Below are positions 1 to 7,500 of a stretch of DNA of 15,369 bases, piece by piece (position 1 is the stretch's first letter; the number at the start of each line of letters is the position of its first letter). Source of the DNA: Spirochaetaceae bacterium (GTDB lineage Bacteria; Spirochaetota; Spirochaetia; Treponematales; Breznakiellaceae); NCBI GenBank assembly GCA_031256815.1, contig JAIRPU010000038.1, positions 1 to 15,369 on the forward strand. The letters are read 5' to 3'. A program made the position numbers and the translations under genes. The notes beneath the pieces are model-generated. The model ran no database searches. It was not told the DNA's origin and was given only the letters and a program-made list of their open reading frames with translations.

Positions 1-309
1 GCCGACATCAAATCTTTTGACACATGGGGCGAAACAGTGGATGCCCTTTTTGACGGAAAGGTGCTGGCGGTATACCGGGATGAAGGGGAAATACTCATAG
101 TCAACGCGCTAAGAAAGGACGCCGCAATGCTAATGAAGACGGTTTTTATTAACGACCAGCAAGACCCAATCGCCATGGCTGTTAATGCGGATGCACCGCT
201 ATTGCAGGAGTGGCTCAATGTTTTTATAGATGAATATTTAAGGCAAAGGCCGGAAGAATTTATCACGGCGCGTATTGTGCGGCGTCATTTTGGCGCCGGT
301 GCCTCATAA
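1..309 (+). CDS. C-terminal part of a family-3 solute-binding (periplasmic-type) domain, 5' end outside window
   Basis: The frame is open from base 1 to the TAA at 307-309. The GTG at 37 is therefore probably internal and this is the end of a longer protein. The visible ~102 residues contain the DTWGETVDALFDGK and VLAVYRDEGE stretches typical of the second half of lobe 2. A polar strand (QQDPIAMAVNADAPLLQEWLN) and a final helix follow, matching how SBP_bac_3 proteins return to lobe 1. Such proteins bind amino acids or other small polar solutes outside the inner membrane. The next gene is a symporter with a related domain fused to its C-terminus and starts 13 bases later, so this fragment could be a free binding protein or the tail of another symporter-binding-protein fusion. 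The window cannot decide between these. Family call from sequence pattern; substrate unknown. Confidence 0.68.
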   Translation, partial: ADIKSFDTWGETVDALFDGKVLAVYRDEGEILIVNALRKDAAMLMKTVFINDQQDPIAMAVNADAPLLQEWLNVFIDEYLRQRPEEFITARIVRRHFGAGAS

Positions 310-311
310 AT

Positions 312-316
312 AAGGA
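312..316 (+). promoter_or_regulatory. Ribosome binding site of the symporter gene
   Basis: AAGGA sits six bases before the ATG at 323, in the 13-base gap after the preceding stop. It supports translation from this ATG. Confidence 0.7.
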
Positions 317-322
317 AAAAAT

Positions 323-2062
323 ATGAAACGCGCCTTCTTAAAACATCCCCTTGCCATCCTTGCCGGCGTAGCGCTGGGTGTGGCGCTTGGTGTTTGCAAC
401 GCGCCGATTTCCGCATGGCTTGGAATAGACAGTTTTGCCAGAATTATTGCAGTTCCTGGACAAATCTACCTCTTCTACCTTCAGATGACGGTTATTCCCA
501 TCATTGTTACCGCTATCGCCTCCAGTTTGGGCAGGCTTATGCGCAGCAAGAGCAGCGCGGGACTTATCAAAAGATTCGCTTTTGTTTTTGTGATATGCAT
601 TATTGTTATGACTCTGGCCGGTATGATATTGGGAATGCTCGGCAAGCCGGGCGCCGGACTGGACGAAAACACCCGCTCGCTCATTTCAAAACTCATATCT
701 TCACAGAACAAGGAAGGGGCAAGCGGCGTCCTGGAAATAAATCTTAGGTCAGGGCAGCAGATTAACCTGCCGGCTCAAGGCTTCAGCCTTATGAATTTTT
801 TCCAGGATTTGGTTCCCTCCAACATATTCTATGCCCTTACTATGGGCAGTATGATGGCAATTGTGTTCTTCTCCATTATCTTTGGAATAGCGATTGGTAT
901 TCTAAAAGAAAAATCCGCTTCTCTGCTTGTAGGGCTTCTGTCCGCGATTTTTGAGGCGTTTCAAAGAATAATTAACTGGTCTCTATACCTTCTGCCTTTT
1001 GGCCTTATCTGCCTTATGGCCGACCAGGTCGCCGAAATGGGGACGCAAATATTTATGGCAATGTCGAAATTCATTGTCCTCTATGCCGCAGGAACGGTTG
1101 TTATTTTTATTGCCGCTACTGTGGTAATTTGGTTACGGTCGGGGATAACTAACCCTTTTCGTGTCATTGGCTTCCTCTTTGAACCTATACTTCTTGCTTT
1201 TGCTACACGTAATTCCATGGCGGTCTTACCAAGCGCCATTACCGCGCTGGAAAAAAAAATGGGGTTCAATTCAACATCGGTAAACCTGACTCTTCCATTG
1301 GGCATGACCTTAGGGCGCTTTGGAAATATCTTCTATTTTGCTATTGCGGCGTTTTTCGTGGCGCAAATATACAACACCCCGCTGGGGTTTATACATTACC
1401 TTATCATATTTATTGGGGTGATATTTGGCGGCACCGCAACCGCCGGCGCTACGGGTATCGTTACGCTGTCTATGATAAGTATAGTCCTAAATCCGCTTGG
1501 ACTTCCTGTGGAGGCTGTGCTGGTAATATTCATGGCAATAGATACAATCGTCGACCCATTTAGAACCTTCCTGATTGTTTACGTGAATATAGCCGCCACA
1601 AGCCTTATCGCAAAACAGGATAATGAGGGTTTGGAAACGCAGAAAACCAAAATCCTGCGGGTATATGTGCGTGAGCCGCGGGAGCATCCGCCTTTTCTCT
1701 ACCGCAAAAACGGCGTGTTATGCGGGCTGGAAATTGACCTGCTGCAGGAAATTGCCCGACGGCTTGAAATGGAACTTGTCCTTGATGACGCGGCGGCGCT
1801 TGATTCCAGAGAGGGGGAACGAGTTCAGGCGCGCGCAGACCTTCTGGCAGGGTTTAACATTAAAAACGGGGAAGCCCCACAGGGCTTTGTCTTTTCCCAA
1901 ACATGGGCTAATGTAAACAGTTATGGGGTTAAAAAAGAGTTGTGTTTTTTGCTTCCGGACAAAAGCCCCTGCGTTGCGCCGGTTGACGAACTGGTCAAAA
2001 CACTCAACAGAGAACATTTTCTAAAATCAAGAGAAATAAATCATATTAAAAGGGTAAGTTAA
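323..2062 (+). CDS. SDF-family (DAACS) dicarboxylate/amino-acid symporter with a C-terminal shortened solute-binding domain
   Basis: 579 aa, ATG start with AAGGA at 312-316. Residues ~1-435 are an SDF/glutamate-type secondary transporter of the inner membrane: hydrophobic segments throughout, an HP1-like FATRNSM at 294-299, TLPLGMT, then an HP2/TM8 region with D407, D411, R414 and T415 in IDTIVDPFRT. R414 aligns with the Arg (GltPh R397) that contacts the side-chain carboxylate in acidic amino-acid carriers, so an acidic substrate is plausible. The usual NMDGT sodium motif is replaced by GRFGN (331-335), and the Asn and Asp that follow the Arg are Ile and Asn. Residues ~442-575 resemble lobe 1 of SBP_bac_3 (LRVYV, then LEIDLLQEIARRLEMELVL), but the lobe-2 portion appears missing. 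Family members are usually ~400-450 aa, so the tail is additional. The next gene starts one base after the stop. Substrate and coupling ion are inferred. Confidence 0.85.
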   Translation: MKRAFLKHPLAILAGVALGVALGVCNAPISAWLGIDSFARIIAVPGQIYLFYLQMTVIPIIVTAIASSLGRLMRSKSSAGLIKRFAFVFVICIIVMTLAGMILGMLGKPGAGLDENTRSLISKLISSQNKEGASGVLEINLRSGQQINLPAQGFSLMNFFQDLVPSNIFYALTMGSMMAIVFFSIIFGIAIGILKEKSASLLVGLLSAIFEAFQRIINWSLYLLPFGLICLMADQVAEMGTQIFMAMSKFIVLYAAGTVVIFIAATVVIWLRSGITNPFRVIGFLFEPILLAFATRNSMAVLPSAITALEKKMGFNSTSVNLTLPLGMTLGRFGNIFYFAIAAFFVAQIYNTPLGFIHYLIIFIGVIFGGTATAGATGIVTLSMISIVLNPLGLPVEAVLVIFMAIDTIVDPFRTFLIVYVNIAATSLIAKQDNEGLETQKTKILRVYVREPREHPPFLYRKNGVLCGLEIDLLQEIARRLEMELVLDDAAALDSREGERVQARADLLAGFNIKNGEAPQGFVFSQTWANVNSYGVKKELCFLLPDKSPCVAPVDELVKTLNREHFLKSREINHIKRVS

Positions 2063-2063
2063 T

Positions 2064-4244
2064 ATGAATAATAAGATTGCAAAAACCGCGGTTATAAAAA
2101 AAGCGGTTATAAAAAAAACAAAATATGTACGGGTTTACTATGGCATCATACTCATCAATTCATTTTTTCTGATTGTTTCCACAACGATTAACCTTGTTTC
2201 CATGTGGAACAACTCGAAGAAGAATGCGCAAGAGCTGTCCCAGGCGCTGATAGAGGAAATTCAGAATTCTGTTAGTTACAGGACTATCAACTACTTTTCC
2301 CCCGCCCAAACCATGAATCACAGTCTGGCATTCCTCACCTACCGCTACTTTGACGACCCTATCCATAATCCGCTCAACCAGAAACAGTTGTTCGATTATT
2401 ATGAGGAAATTCAAAAACTACATTCCCAATTCAAAATGGTTTACTATGCGGATACCAGCGGAGATTTGATGATGCTGCTTAGAATGAGCGACGGGACTTT
2501 TTCCAAACGCTTTGTCAAAAATGACGGTTCTCGTATCCGAATCCTCTATGAACACACCAATCCCGGTTTTTACGGGACTTACCCCAACTCAGATGAACCG
2601 CTGGAAACCGGTTACGACCCCCGCAAGCGGACATGGTATAAGATAGCGGAAGCGGAGAAGTCGATGACATGGACGCCGGTATACCTGTTCGCAACAGGCC
2701 ATCTTCCCGGTTTTACCTGCTCTGTACCTGTTTTTGACGACCATGGTAATATAACCGGTGTAAGCAGCATAGATATAACGGTAGATGAACTGTCCCGTTT
2801 TCTGGGAACTCTGCGCCCCACGCCCGGAACCAAAATACTCATTCTGGATAAACAAAATAACCTTGTAGCGCTTCAGGCGCGCACGGAGAAGGATCTTAAC
2901 GCTCTGTTTGTTACAAGTGAGGACAGCAACGGGAATATCAATTATGAAGTATCCAGCATAAATGCCTTTGATGATAAGTCTACGCGCTCCATTTTGCAGC
3001 AGCTTGTACAGAAACCGGGGATGCTGACTCAAATAAAAGAAGAGGACAAAAACTATCAGGCTATACTTACCCCAATCAATGTGGGCGCTGGACTTGACCT
3101 TAACATAAGCATAATCATACCGGAAGATGATATTACAGGCCATATGTTCAAAAATATGCAGACTCTTACCCTTTTTTCCATTGGCCTGCTCATTCTTATC
3201 CTTATTGCCAGCGCCCTGCTATCCAGCTCTATCGCTACTCCAATGCGCCGGCTTTCCAATGCCATGATGAAGATAAAATCCTTTGACCTGGATTCGGCTG
3301 TTATCATCAGAACCGTTTTTCAGGAAATTATTAATATGCGGGATTCCTTTGAAAGCATGAGGATAGGCTTGCGGAACTTTAAGCGCTATGTTCCCGCCGA
3401 AATGGTCGCCCGTCTGGTTAGCGAGGAGATAAACGCCGATATAGGGGGCGAAAAACGGGAACTTACCGTGTTTTTTAGCGATATTGCCAATTTTACATCC
3501 ATATCGGAACAGATAAAAGCGGAAGACCTTGTACTGAATTTATGTACCTACTTTGAAATTCTATCTAAAGCTATCCTCAAAAACCATGGAACCATAGACA
3601 AATACATAGGCGATTCCGTTATGGCCTTTTGGGGCGCGCCGGCACAGATGGAAAACCATGCGGAACAGGCTTGTTTGAGCGCCCTTATGATACGAAATAA
3701 ACTCTATGTTCTCTCCAAGCAATGGCAGAACAGCGGCAAAACCCTTTTGCATACCCGCATGGGTATTCATACGGGAGATGTCATCGTGGGTAATATGGGC
3801 TGTCATGAGCGGCTTAACTACACGGTTATTGGAGATACGGTGAATGTGTCCAGCCGTTTGGAGGGAATAAACAAAGTATATGGCACGAGTATTATTGTAA
3901 GTGAGTCCACGCGGAACCAATGCCAGTCTTCATTTGAATTCCGGCATCTGGACAGGGTTTCGGTAACCGGACGCAAAAAAGCGTTTGAAATTTATGAACT
4001 CGTAGCCAAAAATGACCTTATTACCGCTTCCGTAAAAAAACTCTACCGGTATTATGAGACCGGCTTGAATTACTATTTCGACCAAAAATGGGACGAAGCG
4101 ATAAAATATTTTTACACTGTTTTGAAGTACAAGCCAGGCGATAATCCCAGCAAAGTTCTAATGGAACGGTGCCGGCGTTACAGACAAAATCCGCCGCCGC
4201 CGGACTGGAACGGCGTTTTTATCCAAAAGGCAAAGGAAATTTAG
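2064..4244 (+). CDS. Membrane class III adenylate/guanylate cyclase with extracytoplasmic dCache sensor
   Basis: 726 aa, ATG one base after the symporter stop, with AGGG at 2051-2054. Order: TM1 ~25-46, dCache domain ~50-360, TM2 ~368-390, HAMP-like linker ending in FKRYVPAEM, class III catalytic domain ~465-660, and a TPR-like tail (~670-715) ending in a Pro-rich stretch. Catalytic residues are complete: metal-binding D473 (FSDIANFT) and D517, base-selecting K513 (DKYIGD) and T587 (YTVIGD), and N594 and R598 (VNVSSRLE). Lys plus Thr points to a class IIIb adenylate cyclase making cAMP, with a homodimeric active site. The dCache part has YDPRKRTWY (184-192), Y207 and D237, resembling amino-acid-binding dCache domains, but the usual Asp two residues after the Tyr is F209. 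Likely role: couple an external ligand, perhaps the solute handled by the neighbouring transporter, to cAMP. The catalytic call is strong; the ligand is inferred. Confidence 0.9.
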   Translation: MNNKIAKTAVIKKAVIKKTKYVRVYYGIILINSFFLIVSTTINLVSMWNNSKKNAQELSQALIEEIQNSVSYRTINYFSPAQTMNHSLAFLTYRYFDDPIHNPLNQKQLFDYYEEIQKLHSQFKMVYYADTSGDLMMLLRMSDGTFSKRFVKNDGSRIRILYEHTNPGFYGTYPNSDEPLETGYDPRKRTWYKIAEAEKSMTWTPVYLFATGHLPGFTCSVPVFDDHGNITGVSSIDITVDELSRFLGTLRPTPGTKILILDKQNNLVALQARTEKDLNALFVTSEDSNGNINYEVSSINAFDDKSTRSILQQLVQKPGMLTQIKEEDKNYQAILTPINVGAGLDLNISIIIPEDDITGHMFKNMQTLTLFSIGLLILILIASALLSSSIATPMRRLSNAMMKIKSFDLDSAVIIRTVFQEIINMRDSFESMRIGLRNFKRYVPAEMVARLVSEEINADIGGEKRELTVFFSDIANFTSISEQIKAEDLVLNLCTYFEILSKAILKNHGTIDKYIGDSVMAFWGAPAQMENHAEQACLSALMIRNKLYVLSKQWQNSGKTLLHTRMGIHTGDVIVGNMGCHERLNYTVIGDTVNVSSRLEGINKVYGTSIIVSESTRNQCQSSFEFRHLDRVSVTGRKKAFEIYELVAKNDLITASVKKLYRYYETGLNYYFDQKWDEAIKYFYTVLKYKPGDNPSKVLMERCRRYRQNPPPPDWNGVFIQKAKEI
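2088..2117 (+). repeat. 15-bp tandem duplication with A-tracts at the start of the cyclase gene
   Basis: Two adjacent copies of GCGGTTATAAAAAAA (2088-2102 and 2103-2117) encode AVIKK twice, within codons 9-18 and before TM1. The second copy runs into an A8 tract. It is in frame and adds basic residues to the cytoplasmic N-terminus. A-tracts this long can slip during replication or transcription. Confidence 0.8.
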
Positions 4245-4252
4245 GAGATTTA

Positions 4253-5020
4253 ATGGAAACCAAAACCACACCCATACTCGGAATTATAGGCGGCGTTGGC
4301 CCCTACGCCGGAGTTGAATTTATCAAGTATATTTTCAATAACACCAGTGCGCTAAAAGACCAGGAACATCTGAATTGTATGCTCGTTTCCTGCCCTTCGC
4401 TCATTCCCAACCGCACCGACTACCTTATTTCAGGCGGTGAAAATCCCGTGCAGGGGCTTTTCGATAGCGCCGCGATGCTCTGCCGCGCCGGGGTGCGCTA
4501 TGCGGTGGTTGCCTGTAATACCGCCCATTCAGAACGGATTTTTAAACCCCTTCTAGACAAGGCAGCCCAAGCCCTGTCGGGCATCCAAATAGTGAATATG
4601 CTCGAAACCTGCGCCAGTCATGTAAAGGAATCCCTGCGCTGCAATAAGATTGGGCTTTTGGCTACAAAGGGGACGCACCAGAGCCGGGTATACCATGAGT
4701 ACCTGCGGGAAGATGAGGGCTTTACCCTGCTGGAACCGGAACAGGTTGGGCAGGAGAAGATACACGATGCAATTTATAACGAACGCTTTGGCATAAAAGC
4801 CTATTCCAATCCGGTAAAACCTCAGGCGCGAAATCATATTATCTACGAGATATACCGGCTTGTAGACCGGGGTGCGCAGGCGGTGATTTTGGGCTGTACT
4901 GAACTGCCTCTGGCGGTAACCGCCGAAGACTTTCCAATTCCGGTTATTGACCCTGGAGAGATTACCGTCCGCCACCTTATTTCCCTTGCCGCGCCGGAAA
5001 AACTTCGAAAGAAGACATAA
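4253..5020 (+). CDS. Aspartate/glutamate racemase-family protein
   Basis: 255 aa from the ATG at 4253, which has AGGAG at 4243-4247 overlapping the cyclase stop. A longer in-frame start at 4169 would overlap the cyclase by 76 bases and add a low-complexity leader with no family match, so it is rejected. The protein has the Asp/Glu racemase fold signature: N-terminal LGIIGGVGPYAGVEF, first catalytic Cys C88 in VACNTAH, and second catalytic Cys C215 in GCTELPL. The two cysteines act as the acid/base pair of PLP-independent racemases that interconvert L- and D-aspartate or L- and D-glutamate. Length fits the family (~230-260 aa). It is cytoplasmic, with no signal peptide. Being last in a run with an SDF symporter and a sensor cyclase suggests it acts on the imported amino acid and not only on cell-wall precursors. 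Asp versus Glu, or a related substrate, cannot be decided here. Confidence 0.88.
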   Translation: METKTTPILGIIGGVGPYAGVEFIKYIFNNTSALKDQEHLNCMLVSCPSLIPNRTDYLISGGENPVQGLFDSAAMLCRAGVRYAVVACNTAHSERIFKPLLDKAAQALSGIQIVNMLETCASHVKESLRCNKIGLLATKGTHQSRVYHEYLREDEGFTLLEPEQVGQEKIHDAIYNERFGIKAYSNPVKPQARNHIIYEIYRLVDRGAQAVILGCTELPLAVTAEDFPIPVIDPGEITVRHLISLAAPEKLRKKT

Positions 5021-5060
5021 CGCGCTTACGCCGCCGTCTGCAACAACTACTTGCGGCACG

Positions 5061-5161
5061 GCGCCCCGGCTTTGCAGCGGCCTCTTTGTGCAGACAGCCG
5101 CTTGCGCCCCGGCTTTGCAGCGGCCTATTTGCAGACAGCCGCTTGCGCCCCGGCTTTGCAA
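5061..5161. repeat. GC-rich direct repeats (43/41-bp units) downstream of the racemase gene
   Basis: Unit 1 (5061-5103) and unit 2 (5104-5144) both start GCGCCCCGGCTTTGCAGCGG and end CAGACAGCCGCTT. They differ by one base and a two-base indel. A third partial unit starts at 5145. The junction 5097-5124 can fold into an ~8-bp hairpin (GCCGCT with AGCGGC, one bulged T). Degenerate GCAAGCGC words continue to ~5220. Composition is much more GC-rich than the flanking genes. The 5021-5244 gap holds no credible gene. Confidence 0.8.
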
Positions 5162-5223
5162 GCGCGCCTCGGTTTTGCAAGCACGTCCAGGCTGCAAGCG
5201 CACTCCGGCTGCAAGCGCGGCGA

Positions 5224-5246
5224 AAAATCTAATTCAATTAGATTTT
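5224..5246. terminator. AT-rich inverted repeat between convergent genes, possible bidirectional terminator
   Basis: Perfect 11-base arms AAAATCTAATT and AATTAGATTTT flank a single C. The repeat overlaps the stop codon of the lytic transglycosylase gene (5245-5247). Read on the minus strand it ends in a T-run (TTTTT), and on the plus strand in TTTTAATTT. The stem is AT-rich and weak, so function is uncertain, but the location at a convergent junction fits. Confidence 0.4.
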
Positions 5247-7500
5247 AATTTGAGTTAAAATACAGATACTTGTAGACAATTTCATCGCCAAGAACGCCGC
5301 GTCCATAGTTTCGCGTTTCGTTAAGTTCTATTGTTTCAAGGAACAAATCATCGCTTAACTCTTTAAGGGCACGCCGCCAGCGTAAAATTCTGCCAATTCC
5401 GCCATTGTAGGACAAAATTGCAAGGGTGGCGCTTTTTGTAGCAGTTAGAAGTTGTTTATAGTAAAGCGCCCCAAGATGAAGATTTATTTCAGGGTCGTAG
5501 AGGTTTGCCTGGCCGGAACCGGTGTAATCTGCGCCGCCATTTTTGGCAAGCTGCCGCGCCATTTCGTTACCTGTGGCGTTCATAAGCTGCGTTAATCCGG
5601 CCGCGCCCACACGCGAACGCGCATTTGCGTTAAACACGCTTTCGCGGCGGACAAGCCCGTAAAGCAAGGCCGGTTCAATTCCGGCAATTTTTGCGTAACG
5701 TTCAATAAGTTCAGGATGCCCCTTTGGAAAGCGAAGTTCAAGATCGTGGAATTTAAGCTGATAATCCTTGCGTTTCATGTAGTACAAAGTTAGATTTATT
5801 GCCGGCTGCCATTGTTTTGCCTCTTCCAGTTTTTCGGCAAGATAACGCATATCTTCCACAGAAAGCTCTTTTCGTTTTGCGCTAACATAAGGATACATAT
5901 ATTTTGCCGCTCCAAAACGAAAAAAGCCTTCAAAAAACGCAAGATTTCCGGTGGGTTTGCTGTCCGCTTCGCTTACCGGTATTATTGCATCGATGTCCAG
6001 CGGAATATCGAGCCGTTCCGCAGCAAGAGCGCGATAATAAAACGAGGGAACATCGGAACGCCGCGCTGCCGCGCCTGAATATGCAAGGTTATAAAAATAA
6101 GCGGCAGTTTCTTTGTCGGAATGTTTGGAAAGAAACCCAAGTTCTGTCGCTCTGCCGCAAATATAGGCATAAGACGCATAAATTTCTGTGCCGGCGTAGT
6201 CTTTTATTGCAAAAAAAGCGTTTCTGATATAATCAAAACGCTTTTTTTTTGCCGCCCATGCCCCAAATTTATCAAAAAGGTCATTAAAATAGCTGGCGTC
6301 ATGCCATTGCGGCGCCCAGGTTGCCGCCGCTTCTATTAAATTTTCCTCTTTTTCGTTGTAAGCGGTGCTTAAAAGATACCAGATACAGGCGTCTTTTTGT
6401 TCAGAATCCGGTGCAATTTTCGCTGCGTCCGCAAAAAAACGAATCGCTTCTTTTGGACGGCGCAGCTGCCGCGCCATTCGTCCGGAAAAAAATATGAGTT
6501 TGTAACGGGCTTCATCATTTTTACGCGCAGAACGTTCCAGTTCAGAAAAAATTCGCAGGCCTTCCTGCGGCGCGGCGTATTGCAATGCCCGTCCAAAGTC
6601 GCTTAAAAGCTCGCCGTTTTCCAAAAAAGCGTCGCGTTCATCTTTAAAACCACGGCGAAACGCACGGAACGCCGCGCCATAATCCGATGCGGCAACAAGA
6701 AAACGGCCTTCTATAAGTTCAAACGCTGCCGGAAGTTTCAGTTCCCGCTGTAAAGGCTGCTCTTTAAGCTCTACATCGCCAGACGCGGTTAGCTCAACAA
6801 TAGCTTGTCCAGCCTGGGGCTGTTCAGCCTTTGGAGACCCAGCGGGAGCTTGTCCAGCCCTGGGCTGTTCAGTCGCGGACTTTTCAGTCGGGGGCTGTCC
6901 AGCCGCGGACTGTTCAAGGGCAGCGGCCTGCTGAGTGTCATTTTCTGTAATTTTAAGAAAATTATTGTTTTCTTCCTCAAAGGTTTCGCGAAGTTTTTTC
7001 CAAAGCCATTTATGGACATCTCCAAGCGGTTCATTAAAAAAAAAACGTTTTAATTCTGCGCTTGGCTCAGTTTTGCCAACCGCGGCAAGAAGTTTGTATG
7101 TGGCAAGCTGTCTAAAAGCGTTAATCCATACGGAACCGTTTTCTCTCAAAACGCCTCTGGAAAAAAGCGCTAAAGCGGCATCGCCGTCTAAAGAAATTAA
7201 TTTTTCAAGCGCCGCCTCACGAACAAGGGGGCTTTTAAGCGCCTCACGAAAAAGCGCAATCTTTTTTTCGCGCGCTTCGTCTGAACTATCTTCGCCAAGG
7301 TGCAAGGCCGCATAAAATGGGGCGGAGGCATCTATCCGGCCAATCTCTCCCATTCGTCCTGTGTTTGCGGATATTATAAAGTCTACATTTCCTGCGGCTA
7401 TGCGCTTTTCCGCTTCGCGCCGCGAAAGGTTAAGCACACTTTGCGCATTGCACGATGCCGCTATAAAACTAATAAATAATAGAAAAAAGCGCAGCCGCAC
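5245..7500 (-). CDS. Slt-type lytic murein transglycosylase, probable lipoprotein
   Basis: 751 aa from the GTG at 7498-7500, which shares one base with the stop of the LysM gene (TAGTG), suggesting translational coupling. A TTG at 7524 would add eight residues. The start gives a signal peptide, MRLRFFLLFISFIAASC, with C17 in a relaxed lipobox. A long alpha-helical region like the Slt70 superhelix follows, interrupted at ~190-238 by a Gln/Pro/Ala-rich spacer. The C-terminal SLT domain (~605-735) has LLYGLVRRESVFN with catalytic E620, then GAAGLTQLMNATG, DPEINLHLGALYY and SYNGGIGRI. The family cleaves the MurNAc-GlcNAc bond of peptidoglycan, releasing 1,6-anhydro-MurNAc, in the periplasm. E. 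coli Slt70 is ~645 aa, so this one is somewhat longer. It is paired with a LysM peptidoglycan-binding protein, which supports a wall-remodelling unit. Which start and whether it is lipidated are less certain than the enzyme class. Confidence 0.88.
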   Translation of the reverse strand: MRLRFFLLFISFIAASCNAQSVLNLSRREAEKRIAAGNVDFIISANTGRMGEIGRIDASAPFYAALHLGEDSSDEAREKKIALFREALKSPLVREAALEKLISLDGDAALALFSRGVLRENGSVWINAFRQLATYKLLAAVGKTEPSAELKRFFFNEPLGDVHKWLWKKLRETFEEENNNFLKITENDTQQAAALEQSAAGQPPTEKSATEQPRAGQAPAGSPKAEQPQAGQAIVELTASGDVELKEQPLQRELKLPAAFELIEGRFLVAASDYGAAFRAFRRGFKDERDAFLENGELLSDFGRALQYAAPQEGLRIFSELERSARKNDEARYKLIFFSGRMARQLRRPKEAIRFFADAAKIAPDSEQKDACIWYLLSTAYNEKEENLIEAAATWAPQWHDASYFNDLFDKFGAWAAKKKRFDYIRNAFFAIKDYAGTEIYASYAYICGRATELGFLSKHSDKETAAYFYNLAYSGAAARRSDVPSFYYRALAAERLDIPLDIDAIIPVSEADSKPTGNLAFFEGFFRFGAAKYMYPYVSAKRKELSVEDMRYLAEKLEEAKQWQPAINLTLYYMKRKDYQLKFHDLELRFPKGHPELIERYAKIAGIEPALLYGLVRRESVFNANARSRVGAAGLTQLMNATGNEMARQLAKNGGADYTGSGQANLYDPEINLHLGALYYKQLLTATKSATLAILSYNGGIGRILRWRRALKELSDDLFLETIELNETRNYGRGVLGDEIVYKYLYFNSN
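6802..6872 (-). repeat. Coding direct repeats in the lytic transglycosylase spacer
   Basis: Two 26-base near-identical copies (6802-6827 and 6847-6872, 24 of 26 identical) start AGCTTGTCCAGCC and end CTGTTCAG on the plus strand. Shorter related CAGCC/CAGTC words continue to ~6915. They encode repeated EQP..AGQA peptides forming the flexible Gln/Pro/Ala-rich spacer. Such repeats can change length by slippage without loss of frame only in multiples of three. Confidence 0.7.

Noticed and set aside
2589..3143. 184-residue minus-strand open frame opposite the cyclase
   Set aside because: Antisense to a clearly coding dCache domain, with no recognisable motif.
4169..4252. Longer in-frame start for the racemase gene
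   Set aside because: It would overlap the cyclase gene and add a leader unlike the family. The ATG at 4253 has a good ribosome site and starts just before the LGIIGG motif.
5061..5161. CRISPR-like spaced repeats
   Set aside because: Units are contiguous and nearly identical along their whole length, with no distinct spacers, only two and a half copies, and no cas genes.
4553..5203. 216-residue minus-strand open frame opposite the racemase
   Set aside because: Low-complexity Arg/Cys/Ala content, antisense to a well-supported gene, and ends in the GC-rich repeat; no ribosome site seen.
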